From a virus: a stretch of DNA of 64,000 nt. The translations under genes were made by a program, and so were the position numbers. This document shows positions 1 through 7,793 of the stretch, in pieces. The stretch covers positions 1 through 64,000 of the IMG/VR virus record IMGVR_UViG_3300035698_006641; one strand, given 5' to 3'. The notes beneath the pieces were generated by a model. The model was not told where the DNA came from. It searched no databases and was given only the letters and a program-made list of their open reading frames with translations. Each line of letters starts with the position of its first letter. The first letter of the stretch is position 1.

Positions 1-525
1 CCAATTGCCATTAGTGACCGCATGTGCACGATAGCCATTAGTGACCACATGTGAACGATAGCCATTAGTGACCGCATGTGCCCAATCGCCATTAGTGACC
101 GCATGTGCACCAGTGCCATTAGTGACCGCATGTGCACCAGTGCCATTAGTGACCGCATGTACTCCCTCAGCAAAGGTTCTAGACTTTTTAGATGCTCTGC
201 ACTCCTCTGCAATTAAAGCAGATCCTTCTGCCATAATACCAGAAAACCCTATGTTACTGTTAACCTTAAGAGTTCTACAGGCTATTTTAGAATCAGCTTC
301 TATAAACTCACCCTCTACATCAACTTTGGCATATTTTCCTAATGGGTCTGCATAATACTTGAGTACATCAAAAGGGTTTATGCACGCATGGAGTCCATGT
401 GAACACACCTCCAATTCTCCATCTGATGCGCTAAATGTCTCATTTTCCGCATACTGCATACCCCTACACTGGAAATTTCTATCAAATCCCTTATAGGCTA
501 CTATTTCTTTTTTATTGTTTTTCAT
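1..525 (-). CDS. Repeat-tailed phage protein, C-terminus outside window
   Basis: Starts at ATG 525 after an AAGGAAA ribosome site and stays open for 175 codons to the window edge, so the end is missing. The first 120 or so residues look globular (YKGFD, CSHGLHAC motifs) and resemble the head of phage proteins grouped as DUF7666; that match is from memory. From about residue 121 it turns into a 9-residue repeat around HAVTNG, six copies seen. Such tails may form a beta-solenoid. Function unknown. Confidence 0.75.
   Translation of the reverse strand, partial: MKNNKKEIVAYKGFDRNFQCRGMQYAENETFSASDGELEVCSHGLHACINPFDVLKYYADPLGKYAKVDVEGEFIEADSKIACRTLKVNSNIGFSGIMAEGSALIAEECRASKKSRTFAEGVHAVTNGTGAHAVTNGTGAHAVTNGDWAHAVTNGYRSHVVTNGYRAHAVTNGNW
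7..161. repeat. 27-bp tandem repeat, six copies
   Basis: Units begin at 7, 34, 61, 88, 115 and 142 with the core gccattagtgaccgcatgtg. The 27-bp period equals nine codons, so the array keeps the frame of the minus-strand gene it lies in and encodes its HAVTNG repeats. The variable bases between cores are mostly two residues per unit. The array probably continues past the left edge. Confidence 0.9.
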
Positions 526-546
526 TTGTGTATTTCCTTAGCTATT

Positions 547-1014
547 TTATTTAGTGCTATCCCACCTAGGTAACCTAATGATTAGTGCTTTACGGTCTAT
601 TATAAAGTCCGCTTCTGGTAAAAGTAGATTGGGCAGTAGTTTTTTCTTGAACAACATGGCGGACCTAATATGTAGAAGATAGGTTGATGATCCTCTAAAA
701 CATCCAGGGGAAATAAAAGATACTGAATCAGATCTAGCCCTATGTAGCCTAAGAGAGGCCCCTGTAGGCATGGCTTCTACTTCAAATGTAAACTTACCAC
801 GACCCGAATTCCATCCAAGCTTCTTAACTAACGCACCAGATACTGCAAACAAAAGAAATGACTCATGCATTTTACCTGTTACGTGCACCCTAGAATAAAC
901 TAGGACTTTACCCTTTTTTACCTTATGCGGTGATCCTGGAGGCAAAATTTTAATCCCACTAACGCATGATTCATATAAGCTCCATACATCACGTAGCTTG
1001 AAGTCTCTATACAT
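547..1014 (-). CDS. Hypothetical protein, 155 aa
   Basis: Intact minus-strand frame in the small-gene run, rich in basic and hydrophobic residues, with no motif I recognise and no membrane segment. It ends in TAA 22 bases before the repeat-tailed gene. An 11-bp perfect hairpin lies just upstream of its start. Function unknown. Confidence 0.7.
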   Translation of the reverse strand: MYRDFKLRDVWSLYESCVSGIKILPPGSPHKVKKGKVLVYSRVHVTGKMHESFLLFAVSGALVKKLGWNSGRGKFTFEVEAMPTGASLRLHRARSDSVSFISPGCFRGSSTYLLHIRSAMLFKKKLLPNLLLPEADFIIDRKALIIRLPRWDSTK

Positions 1015-1030
1015 TTTACTCCTATTTTCT

Positions 1031-1057
1031 ACACAAGGGCCCCCAAGGCCCTTGTGT
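1031..1057. other. Perfect 11-bp hairpin between two small genes
   Basis: ACACAAGGGCC pairs with GGCCCTTGTGT around a five-base loop. No U-tract follows on either strand, so a standard intrins ter is not supported; it could be a processing site or control translation of the 155-aa gene that begins 17 bases downstream on the minus strand. Confidence 0.6.
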
Positions 1058-1065
1058 AACTTAAG

Positions 1066-1197
1066 CTAATCGTTGATGATGGTTACGTCCTCTTTGCCCA
1101 TCTCTTCCATCTTTGCTGCATAGTCCTCGCAGTACTGCTTGGTCATGGATGCAGTCTTGACTGTGTTTCCTGCTTTGTCTTTGTATGTTACTATCAT
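1066..1197 (-). CDS. Small acidic protein, 43 aa
   Basis: ATG at 1197 follows an AGAAAGG site; the frame ends in TAG. Starts with a beta-strand-like MIVTYKD and ends in a charged helix. Unrecognised. The frame past its TAG happens to be open into the next gene, which may be chance. Confidence 0.6.
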   Translation of the reverse strand: MIVTYKDKAGNTVKTASMTKQYCEDYAAKMEEMGKEDVTIIND

Positions 1198-1233
1198 TTT
1201 ATTAGCCTTTCTTGTGTATTATACGGGTTCCCA

Positions 1234-1374
1234 TCACCATCTCCCTAAGCTGAAGCCATAAGAACGCATAGATCTGAGGGTTTTATCAAACTCCTGTTCA
1301 GCCTCTTGTTTACGGTCTCGTTTGATCCTTTGGTTCCGATCATACTTCAACTGTCTACCATCTTTTTTACTCAT
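1234..1374 (-). CDS. Small basic protein, 46 aa
   Basis: ATG 1374 is placed by the GGGGAATGAC site formed by the end of the preceding gene, one base away. Strongly charged (many Lys, Arg and Asp), compatible with nucleic-acid contact but with no known motif. Function unknown. Confidence 0.6.
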   Translation of the reverse strand: MSKKDGRQLKYDRNQRIKRDRKQEAEQEFDKTLRSMRSYGFSLGRW

Positions 1375-1375
1375 G

Positions 1376-1702
1376 TCATTCCCCTTTCAAGATACTAAAA
1401 AACTCTTTAACCGCATTGTCAAATTTCCAGGACAACTCATAAAAGAGCAACCCGAGGCGTGTAGATACTGGCAGTCCTTTATCCCTCAACACACTAAGGC
1501 TGCTATTGTTCTGAATGATGTCGTTCTTCTCGGCATCTAGTAATCTCCGCTCCAAGGACTCCATATGATGCCCCACTATGTTATTCAGGGTTATACAGTC
1601 TAGTGGGAGAGCTGGAGTACCGTCAGGTACCGTAATACTGTAATCCGGCTGTACAAGCTTCTGTTGTACTGTATCAAAGGAGTATACTTTTTGGCTGTCC
1701 AT
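1376..1702 (-). CDS. Hypothetical protein, 108 aa
   Basis: Ends in TGA one base before the next small gene and begins at the last base of the gene upstream (TAATG overlap), so it is translationally coupled within the run. Predicted mostly helical C-terminal half. No family recognised. Confidence 0.7.
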   Translation of the reverse strand: MDSQKVYSFDTVQQKLVQPDYSITVPDGTPALPLDCITLNNIVGHHMESLERRLLDAEKNDIIQNNSSLSVLRDKGLPVSTRLGLLFYELSWKFDNAVKEFFSILKGE

Positions 1703-1875
1703 TAAAAACCTCCTAGTTTAATTTCGTTATTAGCTTCCCATGAGGACAATGCTATTTTGGATTTTTCAAACTCATTCACACGTTTACTATTGCTTTTAAT
1801 GCTCCTGTTGCGTATTCGTCTCTCCTTGTGATATTCAAACCGCATCGAGATACTGTTGACTATCAAATTTAGCAT
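1702..1875 (-). CDS. Small basic protein, 57 aa
   Basis: The frame could be extended upstream to 1917, but a full AAGGAGGTAACC site directly before ATG 1875 decides the shorter start. Arg/Lys-rich middle and hydrophobic N-terminus. The ribosome site overlaps the tail of the preceding gene. Function unknown. Confidence 0.65.
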   Translation of the reverse strand: MLNLIVNSISMRFEYHKERRIRNRSIKSNSKRVNEFEKSKIALSSWEANNEIKLGGF

Positions 1876-1889
1876 GGTTACCTCCTTGT

Positions 1890-2060
1890 TCAGTTTTCTT
1901 CTAGTATTACTAGACACCTATTAAATACCTCGTTGAGCTTGTTACACTCAGAGCGAGGTGTCATTTTTTTACGCGTTAGATAGGGAGCAGACGCATACAT
2001 AAGGTCCGACAGGGCCTTTCTGAGAGGATCCGCTTCTTCTATCTTGGTTGACTCAGTCAT
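1890..2060 (-). CDS. Hypothetical protein, 56 aa
   Basis: ATG 2060 to TGA 1890; its last codons contain the ribosome site of the next gene, typical of packed phage genes. Helical, mixed charge, no motif recognised. Confidence 0.6.
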   Translation of the reverse strand: MTESTKIEEADPLRKALSDLMYASAPYLTRKKMTPRSECNKLNEVFNRCLVILEEN

Positions 2061-2072
2061 TTTAAGTACTAC

Positions 2073-2180
2073 TCAACGTCCACGTTTACCGCTGTGCTTG
2101 GAGTTTATCTCATCACTTTGTGACTCAGCTACAGAATTGCAGTCAATTAGTACTAAGTATCTTTGTGCTTTTTTTGCCAT
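2073..2180 (-). CDS. Small protein, 35 aa
   Basis: ATG 2180 follows GGATAATAATT, five bases after the RNA ligase stop. Starts MAKKAQRYLVLID and ends in a basic tail. Too short for a family call, but spacing to both neighbours supports translation. Confidence 0.5.
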   Translation of the reverse strand: MAKKAQRYLVLIDCNSVAESQSDEINSKHSGKRGR

Positions 2181-2185
2181 AATTA

Positions 2186-2794
2186 TTATCCCTCTCCAGT
2201 TTGTCGATTCTTTCCCTTGCCTGTGTTGTCATGCTCAAATGTCTGCTTAAAGTACACTTTGGCCCCGTGATGATAAATAACAATTCCCTCCGGATTCATA
2301 AAGAACGGAGCAAACTGCGAACCTGTCTCTTTCAGATGACGCATCACACGATCAACTGTATCCGTTGTAAACAATCCCTCGTAAAGCACAGGGACCGATG
2401 TGAGCCCTATATCCACAAGATTCTCAGGAATCTCACTCTCTCCTGCCTCTCCAAACAAATGAGTATTAAACAGGGCAAACACTCTGTGATCCATTCCGTA
2501 TTTTCGTTGTATCTTTGCTCCGGCCCACTCACCGTAATGTCTGCCTTCCCCCAAGAACTCGAAAAGGTCTTGTTGGTTTTCATAGGCCCACTTAGCGAAC
2601 GCAGCATTATCGCAGCCTTTTTCTTTTCCTTCAGTGCCCTCTGGCCAAATCTCACGAGTTCGAGATCCAACCATCATTCTTCCAAATGCGTCAAACAACA
2701 GTTGAGCATTTGTCCCATCAACTTTTTCTGTAATGGTTACGTCTCTATTAAGACGTCCTATCTTTCCAAACTTTTCAAACTCCATCTCACTCAT
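2186..2794 (-). CDS. RNA ligase, Rnl2-like
   Basis: A 202-aa nucleotidyltransferase that would seal nicked RNA in the cytoplasm through a lysyl-AMP intermediate. Visible motifs: motif I KVDGTN with the AMP-accepting Lys at residue 24, GEWAG near 110, motif IV EGIVIYH and motif V KVYFKQ near the C-terminus. It is shorter than T4 Rnl2 (about 334 aa), so it is essentially a catalytic core without the C-terminal domain. Phage RNA ligases commonly repair tRNAs cut by host anticodon nucleases, which fits the two phage tRNAs in this window. Overlaps the YopX gene upstream by eight bases. Confidence 0.85.
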   Translation of the reverse strand: MSEMEFEKFGKIGRLNRDVTITEKVDGTNAQLLFDAFGRMMVGSRTREIWPEGTEGKEKGCDNAAFAKWAYENQQDLFEFLGEGRHYGEWAGAKIQRKYGMDHRVFALFNTHLFGEAGESEIPENLVDIGLTSVPVLYEGLFTTDTVDRVMRHLKETGSQFAPFFMNPEGIVIYHHGAKVYFKQTFEHDNTGKGKNRQTGEG

Positions 2795-3254
2795 CTAACA
2801 TCTCCTTGTTTTCAAATGTGTTACCTACTACATAGACCGCGTATCCGAAGTCAATCATTGGTTTACCGTCTAGGTTTTTAAAAAACCAATCCGGCTTATG
2901 CTCTTTTAGATAAAAAGTACCGTGTCCATAAACTACCTCATATAACCCTTGTGGCTTCTGAGGTATCTCTTTAAACCTGATCAAGTCCCTTTCATAAATG
3001 GGTTTGCCAGTTAATGCGTCTTTGCTCCCGGATATCATACCTACGGAGAAGGGATACACCTCGGTAGAGACGTAATCAGGTACAAATAGATCATTGTCTA
3101 GGTAGATGATAACGTGGGCGAGTCGATCCTTGTCGGAGCTCCGTAAGGATACTCTTAGCTCTTTAGCATAGAATCCATACGCCCATTTTCCATTATCCAA
3201 CCGTTTACCTCTGTGGAGCCCCATTGACTCCCTTATCTCTTCTGACTCTTTCAT
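2787..3254 (-). CDS. YopX family protein (first of two)
   Basis: Matches the phage YopX layout: N-terminal RGKRLDNGKWAYGFY strand pair, middle YERDLIRF and C-terminal VVGNTFEN. Length 155 aa is usual for the family, whose role is unknown although it is common in phages and prophages. A second YopX gene lies at 4586-4993. Overlaps both neighbours. Confidence 0.85.
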   Translation of the reverse strand: MKESEEIRESMGLHRGKRLDNGKWAYGFYAKELRVSLRSSDKDRLAHVIIYLDNDLFVPDYVSTEVYPFSVGMISGSKDALTGKPIYERDLIRFKEIPQKPQGLYEVVYGHGTFYLKEHKPDWFFKNLDGKPMIDFGYAVYVVGNTFENKEMLDE

Positions 3255-3505
3255 ATAACTCCGTTCTGTTGGTCACCTAACATTAATATTGCGTTAAGCT
3301 CTTTGCTATAGACACTTTCTAGCGACATGGAGTTAGCGAGTGAAGGTAACGGATAATTAAAACGTCCATCAGGGAGTATTCTATACCCGCAAGTAGTCCA
3401 CGTCCTTATTCCTGGAACTGTATAGGTTGAGTAACGAGGGCACGGTGCCAAATGGACCGTAGACAACGCATATAGCAACCATGCAATATTTTCTTTAAAC
3501 TTCAT
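3251..3505 (-). CDS. Hypothetical protein, 84 aa
   Basis: Begins MKFKENIAWLLYAL with a hydrophobic N-terminus that could be a membrane anchor or signal; the remainder is Pro/Tyr-rich. Ends in an ATGA overlap with the YopX start. Not recognised. Confidence 0.6.
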   Translation of the reverse strand: MKFKENIAWLLYALSTVHLAPCPRYSTYTVPGIRTWTTCGYRILPDGRFNYPLPSLANSMSLESVYSKELNAILMLGDQQNGVI

Positions 3506-3827
3506 TTAATTTTAACTCCTTTATTTTGATGATTGCTTCCTGCTTCTGCTCTACGGTTAGCCTGAACGCATTAGACTCATCAAAGGCTTCGTTTTCCTCT
3601 ATGATTATTCCAACGTACTTGTCATAGGTCGGCTCACTCATCCCCCGGATAAACCTGTCTAGGTCGTTGTCGTTGTCATAGGTAAACAAGTCTCCTACGG
3701 GTTGTGGCTCTGGCTCTCCGTTGCTGCCTAGATATACATCGCAGAGAACGCCATTTATAACCGTTCACCCCTCGGCCTCGGCCATCTTGATTCTTGTTGC
3801 TTGTGTTACTTCAATTGGCCTCTTCAT
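3495..3827 (-). pseudogene. Small gene interrupted by an in-frame TGA
   Basis: ATG 3827 follows GGAG with normal spacing. After 20 codons there is TGA at 3765-3767, then the same frame runs on for 89 protein-like codons to TAA. The distal part has no ATG, and its only plausible start (TTG 3689) lacks a usable ribosome site. Readthrough, a point mutation or a consensus error would all explain it. The product would be acidic, about 110 aa, unrecognised. Confidence 0.6.
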
Positions 3828-3830
3828 AGT

Positions 3831-4103
3831 TTAATTCTCCCATACTCCATGCGGTGCATTTAACTTACTGGACGCTTTAGCCATAGATTGAGCTGTTTCA
3901 TCTGTGATCCAGAATAACTGTTTAATAATCTGTCTGTTCTCCGTGTTTAGTTGTTTAATAACGAAAACATTAGATCCATCATCACGACGATAAGCGTCTA
4001 CTCGTTTGTTTTTTAGTTTAATCCTCAATCGTTTGTTGCCAATGTGACCCTCATGAATATCTAAGGATTCCTTTCTATATTCCCTGACTCTTTTCCAATT
4101 CAT
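3831..4103 (-). CDS. Hypothetical basic protein, 90 aa
   Basis: Lys/Arg-rich N-terminal half with a predicted mixed fold; overlaps the upstream gene by four bases (ATGA). No family recognised. Confidence 0.7.
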   Translation of the reverse strand: MNWKRVREYRKESLDIHEGHIGNKRLRIKLKNKRVDAYRRDDGSNVFVIKQLNTENRQIIKQLFWITDETAQSMAKASSKLNAPHGVWEN

Positions 4104-4435
4104 TCTGGCACCTCCACGTTGCTTGCTGATTTAAAAGCCGCTGAAGCCCACTCTTCGATCATGGTTTGTTTCGCAAGGTTCTCATGCCTTGCTCGCATTT
4201 TGGGCAATTCTTCTGCTGCATACTTAACCACCTCCAAGAGCTTCGGGAACTCTTTCAGGTAGTGTGTGATGAGAGCAGCATTTGCTTTATCCGTTTCATT
4301 GCACCCTCCTCCGCTGTTTTTAACGGTACCTATGTAATAGCCCCCGGAATAGAAGTCTACATGGTTCTTTAACTTAAACGGGCCTTCAATAGTGGCCCAT
4401 TCAGCGATTTCTTCTAGTTTCACTGTAGTTCCCAT
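4100..4435 (-). CDS. Hypothetical protein, 111 aa
   Basis: Contains a strand-turn segment (FYSGGYYIG) followed by a long helix rich in Glu and Lys. It resembles uncharacterised phage proteins with that GGYYIG strand, but I cannot name a family. TAATG overlap with the gene upstream. Confidence 0.7.
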   Translation of the reverse strand: MGTTVKLEEIAEWATIEGPFKLKNHVDFYSGGYYIGTVKNSGGGCNETDKANAALITHYLKEFPKLLEVVKYAAEELPKMRARHENLAKQTMIEEWASAAFKSASNVEVPE

Positions 4436-4617
4436 TAGAGAGTCTCCACTTTTTCAATTAATACGTTGATCAGGTGTCCCTTTTCCAGATACCTTTTGCT
4501 CTCTTTCTCGTAGGCCTTTATTCCACTGGACCTAAACTCCTCCAATTCACCGTCAGCGCTAGCCAGTGCATCAGACCGCATAAGTTTAAGTAGCATCCGT
4601 ACTATTCTCTTTTTCAT
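4435..4617 (-). CDS. Small helical protein, 60 aa
   Basis: Highly charged, helical, starts inside the 3' end of the second YopX gene (32-base overlap). No recognised motif. Confidence 0.6.
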   Translation of the reverse strand: MKKRIVRMLLKLMRSDALASADGELEEFRSSGIKAYEKESKRYLEKGHLINVLIEKVETL

Positions 4618-4993
4618 GTAGTTTCCTCTCTAGTAATTTAGGGTTCTCATAGATATTTCCAATCACCACAAATGGTCCATCGATACCAACAGCAACACCT
4701 TCTCTGTCAAAGTAGAAGCCCTGGTGCGCATGAGCAACATGGTCCAGGTACCTACCAAAGCAAACGATACGGGATACGCCATCCCACCGCTTACAAATGT
4801 CCCCCACAAAGATCTTTTTATTTTCTCCATCGAGCAGACCAATAAACTGACTAAGTGTTGCTGGATCAATGGTTGTAAAGCGCCCAGGGTCATCTTCATG
4901 CTGAATACATAGACCCCAGGGCTTCATTACTGGTAGTCCGAAAACCCACCCGACCTTTTTCTCAGTAGCAAGTCCTCTAAACTCTGGTTTCAT
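4586..4993 (-). CDS. YopX family protein (second copy)
   Basis: A 135-aa relative of the protein at 2787-3254, with KKIFVGDICKR in the middle and the family C-terminal VIGNIYENPKLL. Divergent from the first copy, so either an old duplication or separate gains. Preceded by the recurring leader GGAGAATTATTTATG. Confidence 0.8.
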   Translation of the reverse strand: MKPEFRGLATEKKVGWVFGLPVMKPWGLCIQHEDDPGRFTTIDPATLSQFIGLLDGENKKIFVGDICKRWDGVSRIVCFGRYLDHVAHAHQGFYFDREGVAVGIDGPFVVIGNIYENPKLLERKLHEKENSTDAT

Positions 4994-5034
4994 AAATAAT
5001 TCTCCTTAATTCTTCTCTTTTTGGCCTAAGTCCC

Positions 5035-5301
5035 TCAGGGGTTGGGGTTATTGGTGCTTGTATTTATACTGACAATCTTTGGTACCAGCTTGTTAATCTG
5101 CTCACCAATGAACGTACAGGTTAAAATAATAGCGACTATATGCCAGTATGGGATACAAATGAACACAGCCGGAATCCACGCAACTAGATAGTTACTGGCT
5201 ACACAGTTCCATGCTGGACAAAAGATTAAACTCGACACTATTGCGAACCCGAGGGTCCACAACATTTTGACTGCTGCTGCAATGTATTCTGTAAAAAACA
5301 T
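5035..5301 (-). CDS. Small membrane protein, 88 aa
   Basis: Two hydrophobic segments (about residues 8-30 and 40-65) joined by a Cys-containing loop suggest a two-pass inner-membrane protein; the tail is Asn/Pro-rich. No holin context is visible here. Function unknown. Confidence 0.65.
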   Translation of the reverse strand: MFFTEYIAAAVKMLWTLGFAIVSSLIFCPAWNCVASNYLVAWIPAVFICIPYWHIVAIILTCTFIGEQINKLVPKIVSINTSTNNPNP

Positions 5302-5313
5302 AATTCTTTTCCT

Positions 5314-5616
5314 CTATTTTATGAACGTTTCCCACGAGAGAATTACAGCATCTGCTGCATCATCTAGCGTAGGTTTACTACTTGGTCTGAAACGACACTC
5401 ATCGCTATACATTGGGGATATTCTAAACAATGGGTAATAATTATCATGGTCAATCATTCCATTGCTCGGGAATATAAATCCCTTAGCATTACCGTACTTA
5501 TATGCTAGTGAACAACCAGTATTCCTGAACGACACACCTTTGATTGTTACAGGTAACTGGCTTCTTAATTCATCTAGGAACCTAAACTTCCACTCTCGTA
5601 ATTCTTTTCCTGTCAT
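5314..5616 (-). CDS. Hypothetical protein, 100 aa
   Basis: Intact frame 12 bases after the previous gene in transcription order; aromatic-rich, no motif recognised. Confidence 0.65.
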   Translation of the reverse strand: MTGKELREWKFRFLDELRSQLPVTIKGVSFRNTGCSLAYKYGNAKGFIFPSNGMIDHDNYYPLFRISPMYSDECRFRPSSKPTLDDAADAVILSWETFIK

Positions 5617-6105
5617 TTACTCGTTCCGAAGGAGTTTTTCAGCAATCTTACAGGCGTTAGCATATCTCTCTGGGTGAGGGAATATGAGAGCAGGAGGAGA
5701 AGCAAGAAATAACCCCTTGAGCGCATCATGCAGCTCATTGATCTCACCTTCCCGTTCTTCAAGAAGTTTATTGAGGTAGGTAGGGTTCTTCATACATCCA
5801 CCAATCGTGCATAGCCCGTGCTTCTCATGGTCGCAGTAAGTATATGGGCACGGTATAGTACTGTCCTCTACTCCCGGGTCTGTTACTTCTGGTAACTCCT
5901 CGGTCTCGGTAGCTTCAACTGGGGCTAATTGGCTAATAACGTTATCCAGGATCTTAGTGTACTCCTCCATGCACCGTATTCTCTCTCGACCTTCACGGAT
6001 AGCAATGTAGTCCTCAAGTGTGCGCAAGGACTCGTTACGGCCAATGTTGTACCATATGCCATTGAATGCCTGTAGTTTTTCGAATGTTAGTTCTGATTCT
6101 GTCAT
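5617..6105 (-). CDS. Hypothetical Cys-containing protein, 162 aa
   Basis: Helical ends surround a middle segment with Cys/His spacing (CPYTYCDHEKHGLCTIGGC, about residues 85-105) that could bind a metal. Abuts both neighbours with one-base overlap or contact. No family recognised. Confidence 0.7.
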   Translation of the reverse strand: MTESELTFEKLQAFNGIWYNIGRNESLRTLEDYIAIREGRERIRCMEEYTKILDNVISQLAPVEATETEELPEVTDPGVEDSTIPCPYTYCDHEKHGLCTIGGCMKNPTYLNKLLEEREGEINELHDALKGLFLASPPALIFPHPERYANACKIAEKLLRNE

Positions 6106-6338
6106 TATTTGTTTCCTTTTCCTTTGATGCGATTACCTAAGTCTCTAGCGTACATTCCGTAGTTAACCCCTTGTTCGAGGCCTATGTGATTTATAAACCC
6201 CGCTAGTACCGCGTTGATCTGTTCCTGAGAAATCTCTTCCACTCCTGAAGTGTGGTCTTGTAAAATTGCTGCACGGGCCTGTTTGCTAAATGCTTCAGCC
6301 TGGTGCTCGATATAATGAAGTAGTTCAATCTTGGTCAT
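6105..6338 (-). CDS. Hypothetical helical protein, 77 aa
   Basis: ATG 6338 is inside the ATGA that ends the interrupted frame upstream and has GGAGACAGAGCT before it. Mostly helical, unrecognised. Confidence 0.65.
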   Translation of the reverse strand: MTKIELLHYIEHQAEAFSKQARAAILQDHTSGVEEISQEQINAVLAGFINHIGLEQGVNYGMYARDLGNRIKGKGNK

Positions 6339-6631
6339 AGCTCTGTCTCCTTGATACTCTTGATTAATCGTGGGATTTCTTTATGCACACGTTCTCGCGG
6401 TGTCCGTGTGGGGCTAATGTGCTTCTATTTTATTAGCCTATAGAGGGCAACCCATTGCCTTGGTGCCGATCTATCAAATTTATGATGTTGTAACTTACTG
6501 ATGCTTAAGTAGTTACATAATAAGTCCAGCTGTACAGCTCACCAATGAGTGACAGTATCCGGGCCTTATGTTCTATTAAACAGCCTCAGAACATCAGTTT
6601 GAGTAACAAGCACCCCATCAGGCATAACCAT
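6335..6631 (-). pseudogene. Gene frame with TAA, TGA and TAG inside
   Basis: From ATG 6631 one frame covers 99 codons and ends in a TGA that overlaps the next start (ATGA), as real genes here do. It is cut by TAA after 21 codons, TGA 8 codons later and TAG (6425-6427) after another 37. The segments read like one protein (VLVTQTDVLRLFNR; CNYLSISKLQHHKFDRSAP). The region would otherwise be a 370-base gap. Most likely a decayed gene or consensus errors. Confidence 0.5.
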
Positions 6632-6710
6632 CCGGGATGCTTATAATTACTTTACTGCCAACTAGTTATATAATGCTGCTTGTTCAGATGGCAGTCTTGT
6701 GATTGAACCC

Positions 6711-6908
6711 CTAGAACACATCTGTATCAGGCTCAACAAATTTTAGCTCCGCCAAACGCTTCTGCGCAATGGCCAAGTCCTGACTAGCCATCCTTACTTG
6801 AAGTACAGCATTCCGCACCTTATTAGTAAACTCTATCTTCGCTCGTTCAATGACTTCATCACGAACTACCTGCAATGCTTCTTCTTTTACTTTGTTTGCT
6901 TCTTCCAT
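6711..6908 (-). CDS. Small coiled-coil protein, 65 aa
   Basis: Nearly all helix with heptad-like spacing (MEEANKVKEEAL onward) and an acidic tail. ATG 6908 follows AAAAGGGAAG. Unrecognised. Confidence 0.65.
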   Translation of the reverse strand: MEEANKVKEEALQVVRDEVIERAKIEFTNKVRNAVLQVRMASQDLAIAQKRLAELKFVEPDTDVF

Positions 6909-6925
6909 GATAATACTTCCCTTTT

Positions 6926-7186
6926 CTATTTTGTTTTCTTGAATGAGGCCTTAACAGCCTCTGCTATTTTTTCGGTCAATTCACTTGCCATCTTAATGAC
7001 TTCATCATCTAATGGGATCGACAAACCGTAGAGCTAGTTAAATTGCTGATTGGCAATCGTATTGCCATCCAACTCTACTGCGTAGTTGCCACAAATGATT
7101 GTCTAATCTTTATTATCCTCCTTACGTGTCTCTACTCTCCAATCACGAATTACCAGTTCTGTTTCCATCATACCGCAGAGTCCCAT
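6926..7186 (-). pseudogene. Frame cut by two in-frame TAG codons
   Basis: ATG 7186 opens a frame of 86 sense or amber codons containing TAG at 7103-7105 and 7034-7036 and ending in TAG at 6926. No TAA or TGA occurs. The segments read as one protein (ELVIRDWRVETRK; NYAVELDGNTIANQQF; IPLDDEVIKMASELTEKI). The frame is also continuous with the gene upstream across its own TAG. Amber readthrough, decay or error are possible. Confidence 0.5.
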
Positions 7187-7201
7187 TATTGTTCGTTGAT
7201 C

Positions 7202-7468
7202 CTAAAACTCGCTAGCTATATACCTGCGTTCGTTACTGTGTCTAACTGAGACACTGAAGATGGACAACATTACAGGTTCAGTGACCTGTATCATTACCTC
7301 ACACTGAGTTACACTCTCATCAGGGTAATATCTATCTAATCCCCTTCCCTGTATCATTAGGTTGAGTTTCCTGTTGTTATTAACCAGAGCACCTCCACAG
7401 ATGTCACAGGTCTCTTTGGTTCCACAGTTTCTCCACCCACACTTGTCACACACTTTTTCCCATGACAT
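7202..7468 (-). CDS. Zinc-ribbon-like small protein, 88 aa
   Basis: ATG 7468 is preferred because GGGGAGTGTAT precedes it. The N-terminus carries two pairs, CDKCGWRNC and CDICGG, as in a short zinc ribbon; the rest is beta-rich. Ends in TAG that is in frame with the amber-interrupted gene downstream. Function unknown. Confidence 0.65.
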   Translation of the reverse strand: MSWEKVCDKCGWRNCGTKETCDICGGALVNNNRKLNLMIQGRGLDRYYPDESVTQCEVMIQVTEPVMLSIFSVSVRHSNERRYIASEF

Positions 7469-7478
7469 ATACACTCCC

Positions 7479-7793
7479 CTAGTCTTTAGGCTTAAAATAC
7501 AAATACCCAGACACTTCTATTCCCTCTTCAGTAAGCCATTGTCCGCATGATGACCAAAGGAACGCTGAGGCTTTGTGCCCTGTCTTTTTACTTCCTTCGC
7601 AAAATCTCCATCCATTCTCTGCCTTAAATAACCTAATTGCAATCTGCCCGTTAATGTAGGCGTCGTGGTGTTCTCGGTCTGTGTCTCTAACAGTCAACGC
7701 GTTTATTTCGCTCTTTTCTATGTCCTCAACAAATTTCTTTAGTTGATCTATGTTCTTTAAAGCTTCTTCTTTAGTCAAATTACCAATATTCAT
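7479..7793 (-). CDS. Hypothetical protein, 104 aa
   Basis: N-terminal charged helix followed by an aromatic-rich beta region (YINGQIAIRLF, GWRFCEG). Its TAG stop overlaps the ribosome site of the next gene, so TAG appears to act as a normal stop here. Unrecognised. Confidence 0.65.
   Translation of the reverse strand: MNIGNLTKEEALKNIDQLKKFVEDIEKSEINALTVRDTDREHHDAYINGQIAIRLFKAENGWRFCEGSKKTGHKASAFLWSSCGQWLTEEGIEVSGYLYFKPKD

Noticed and set aside
7-161. CRISPR array
   Set aside because: The 27-bp period has no unique spacers and keeps a coding frame; it is a protein repeat.
1031-1057. Intrinsic terminator
   Set aside because: Perfect stem but no U-tract on either strand, so listed only as a hairpin.
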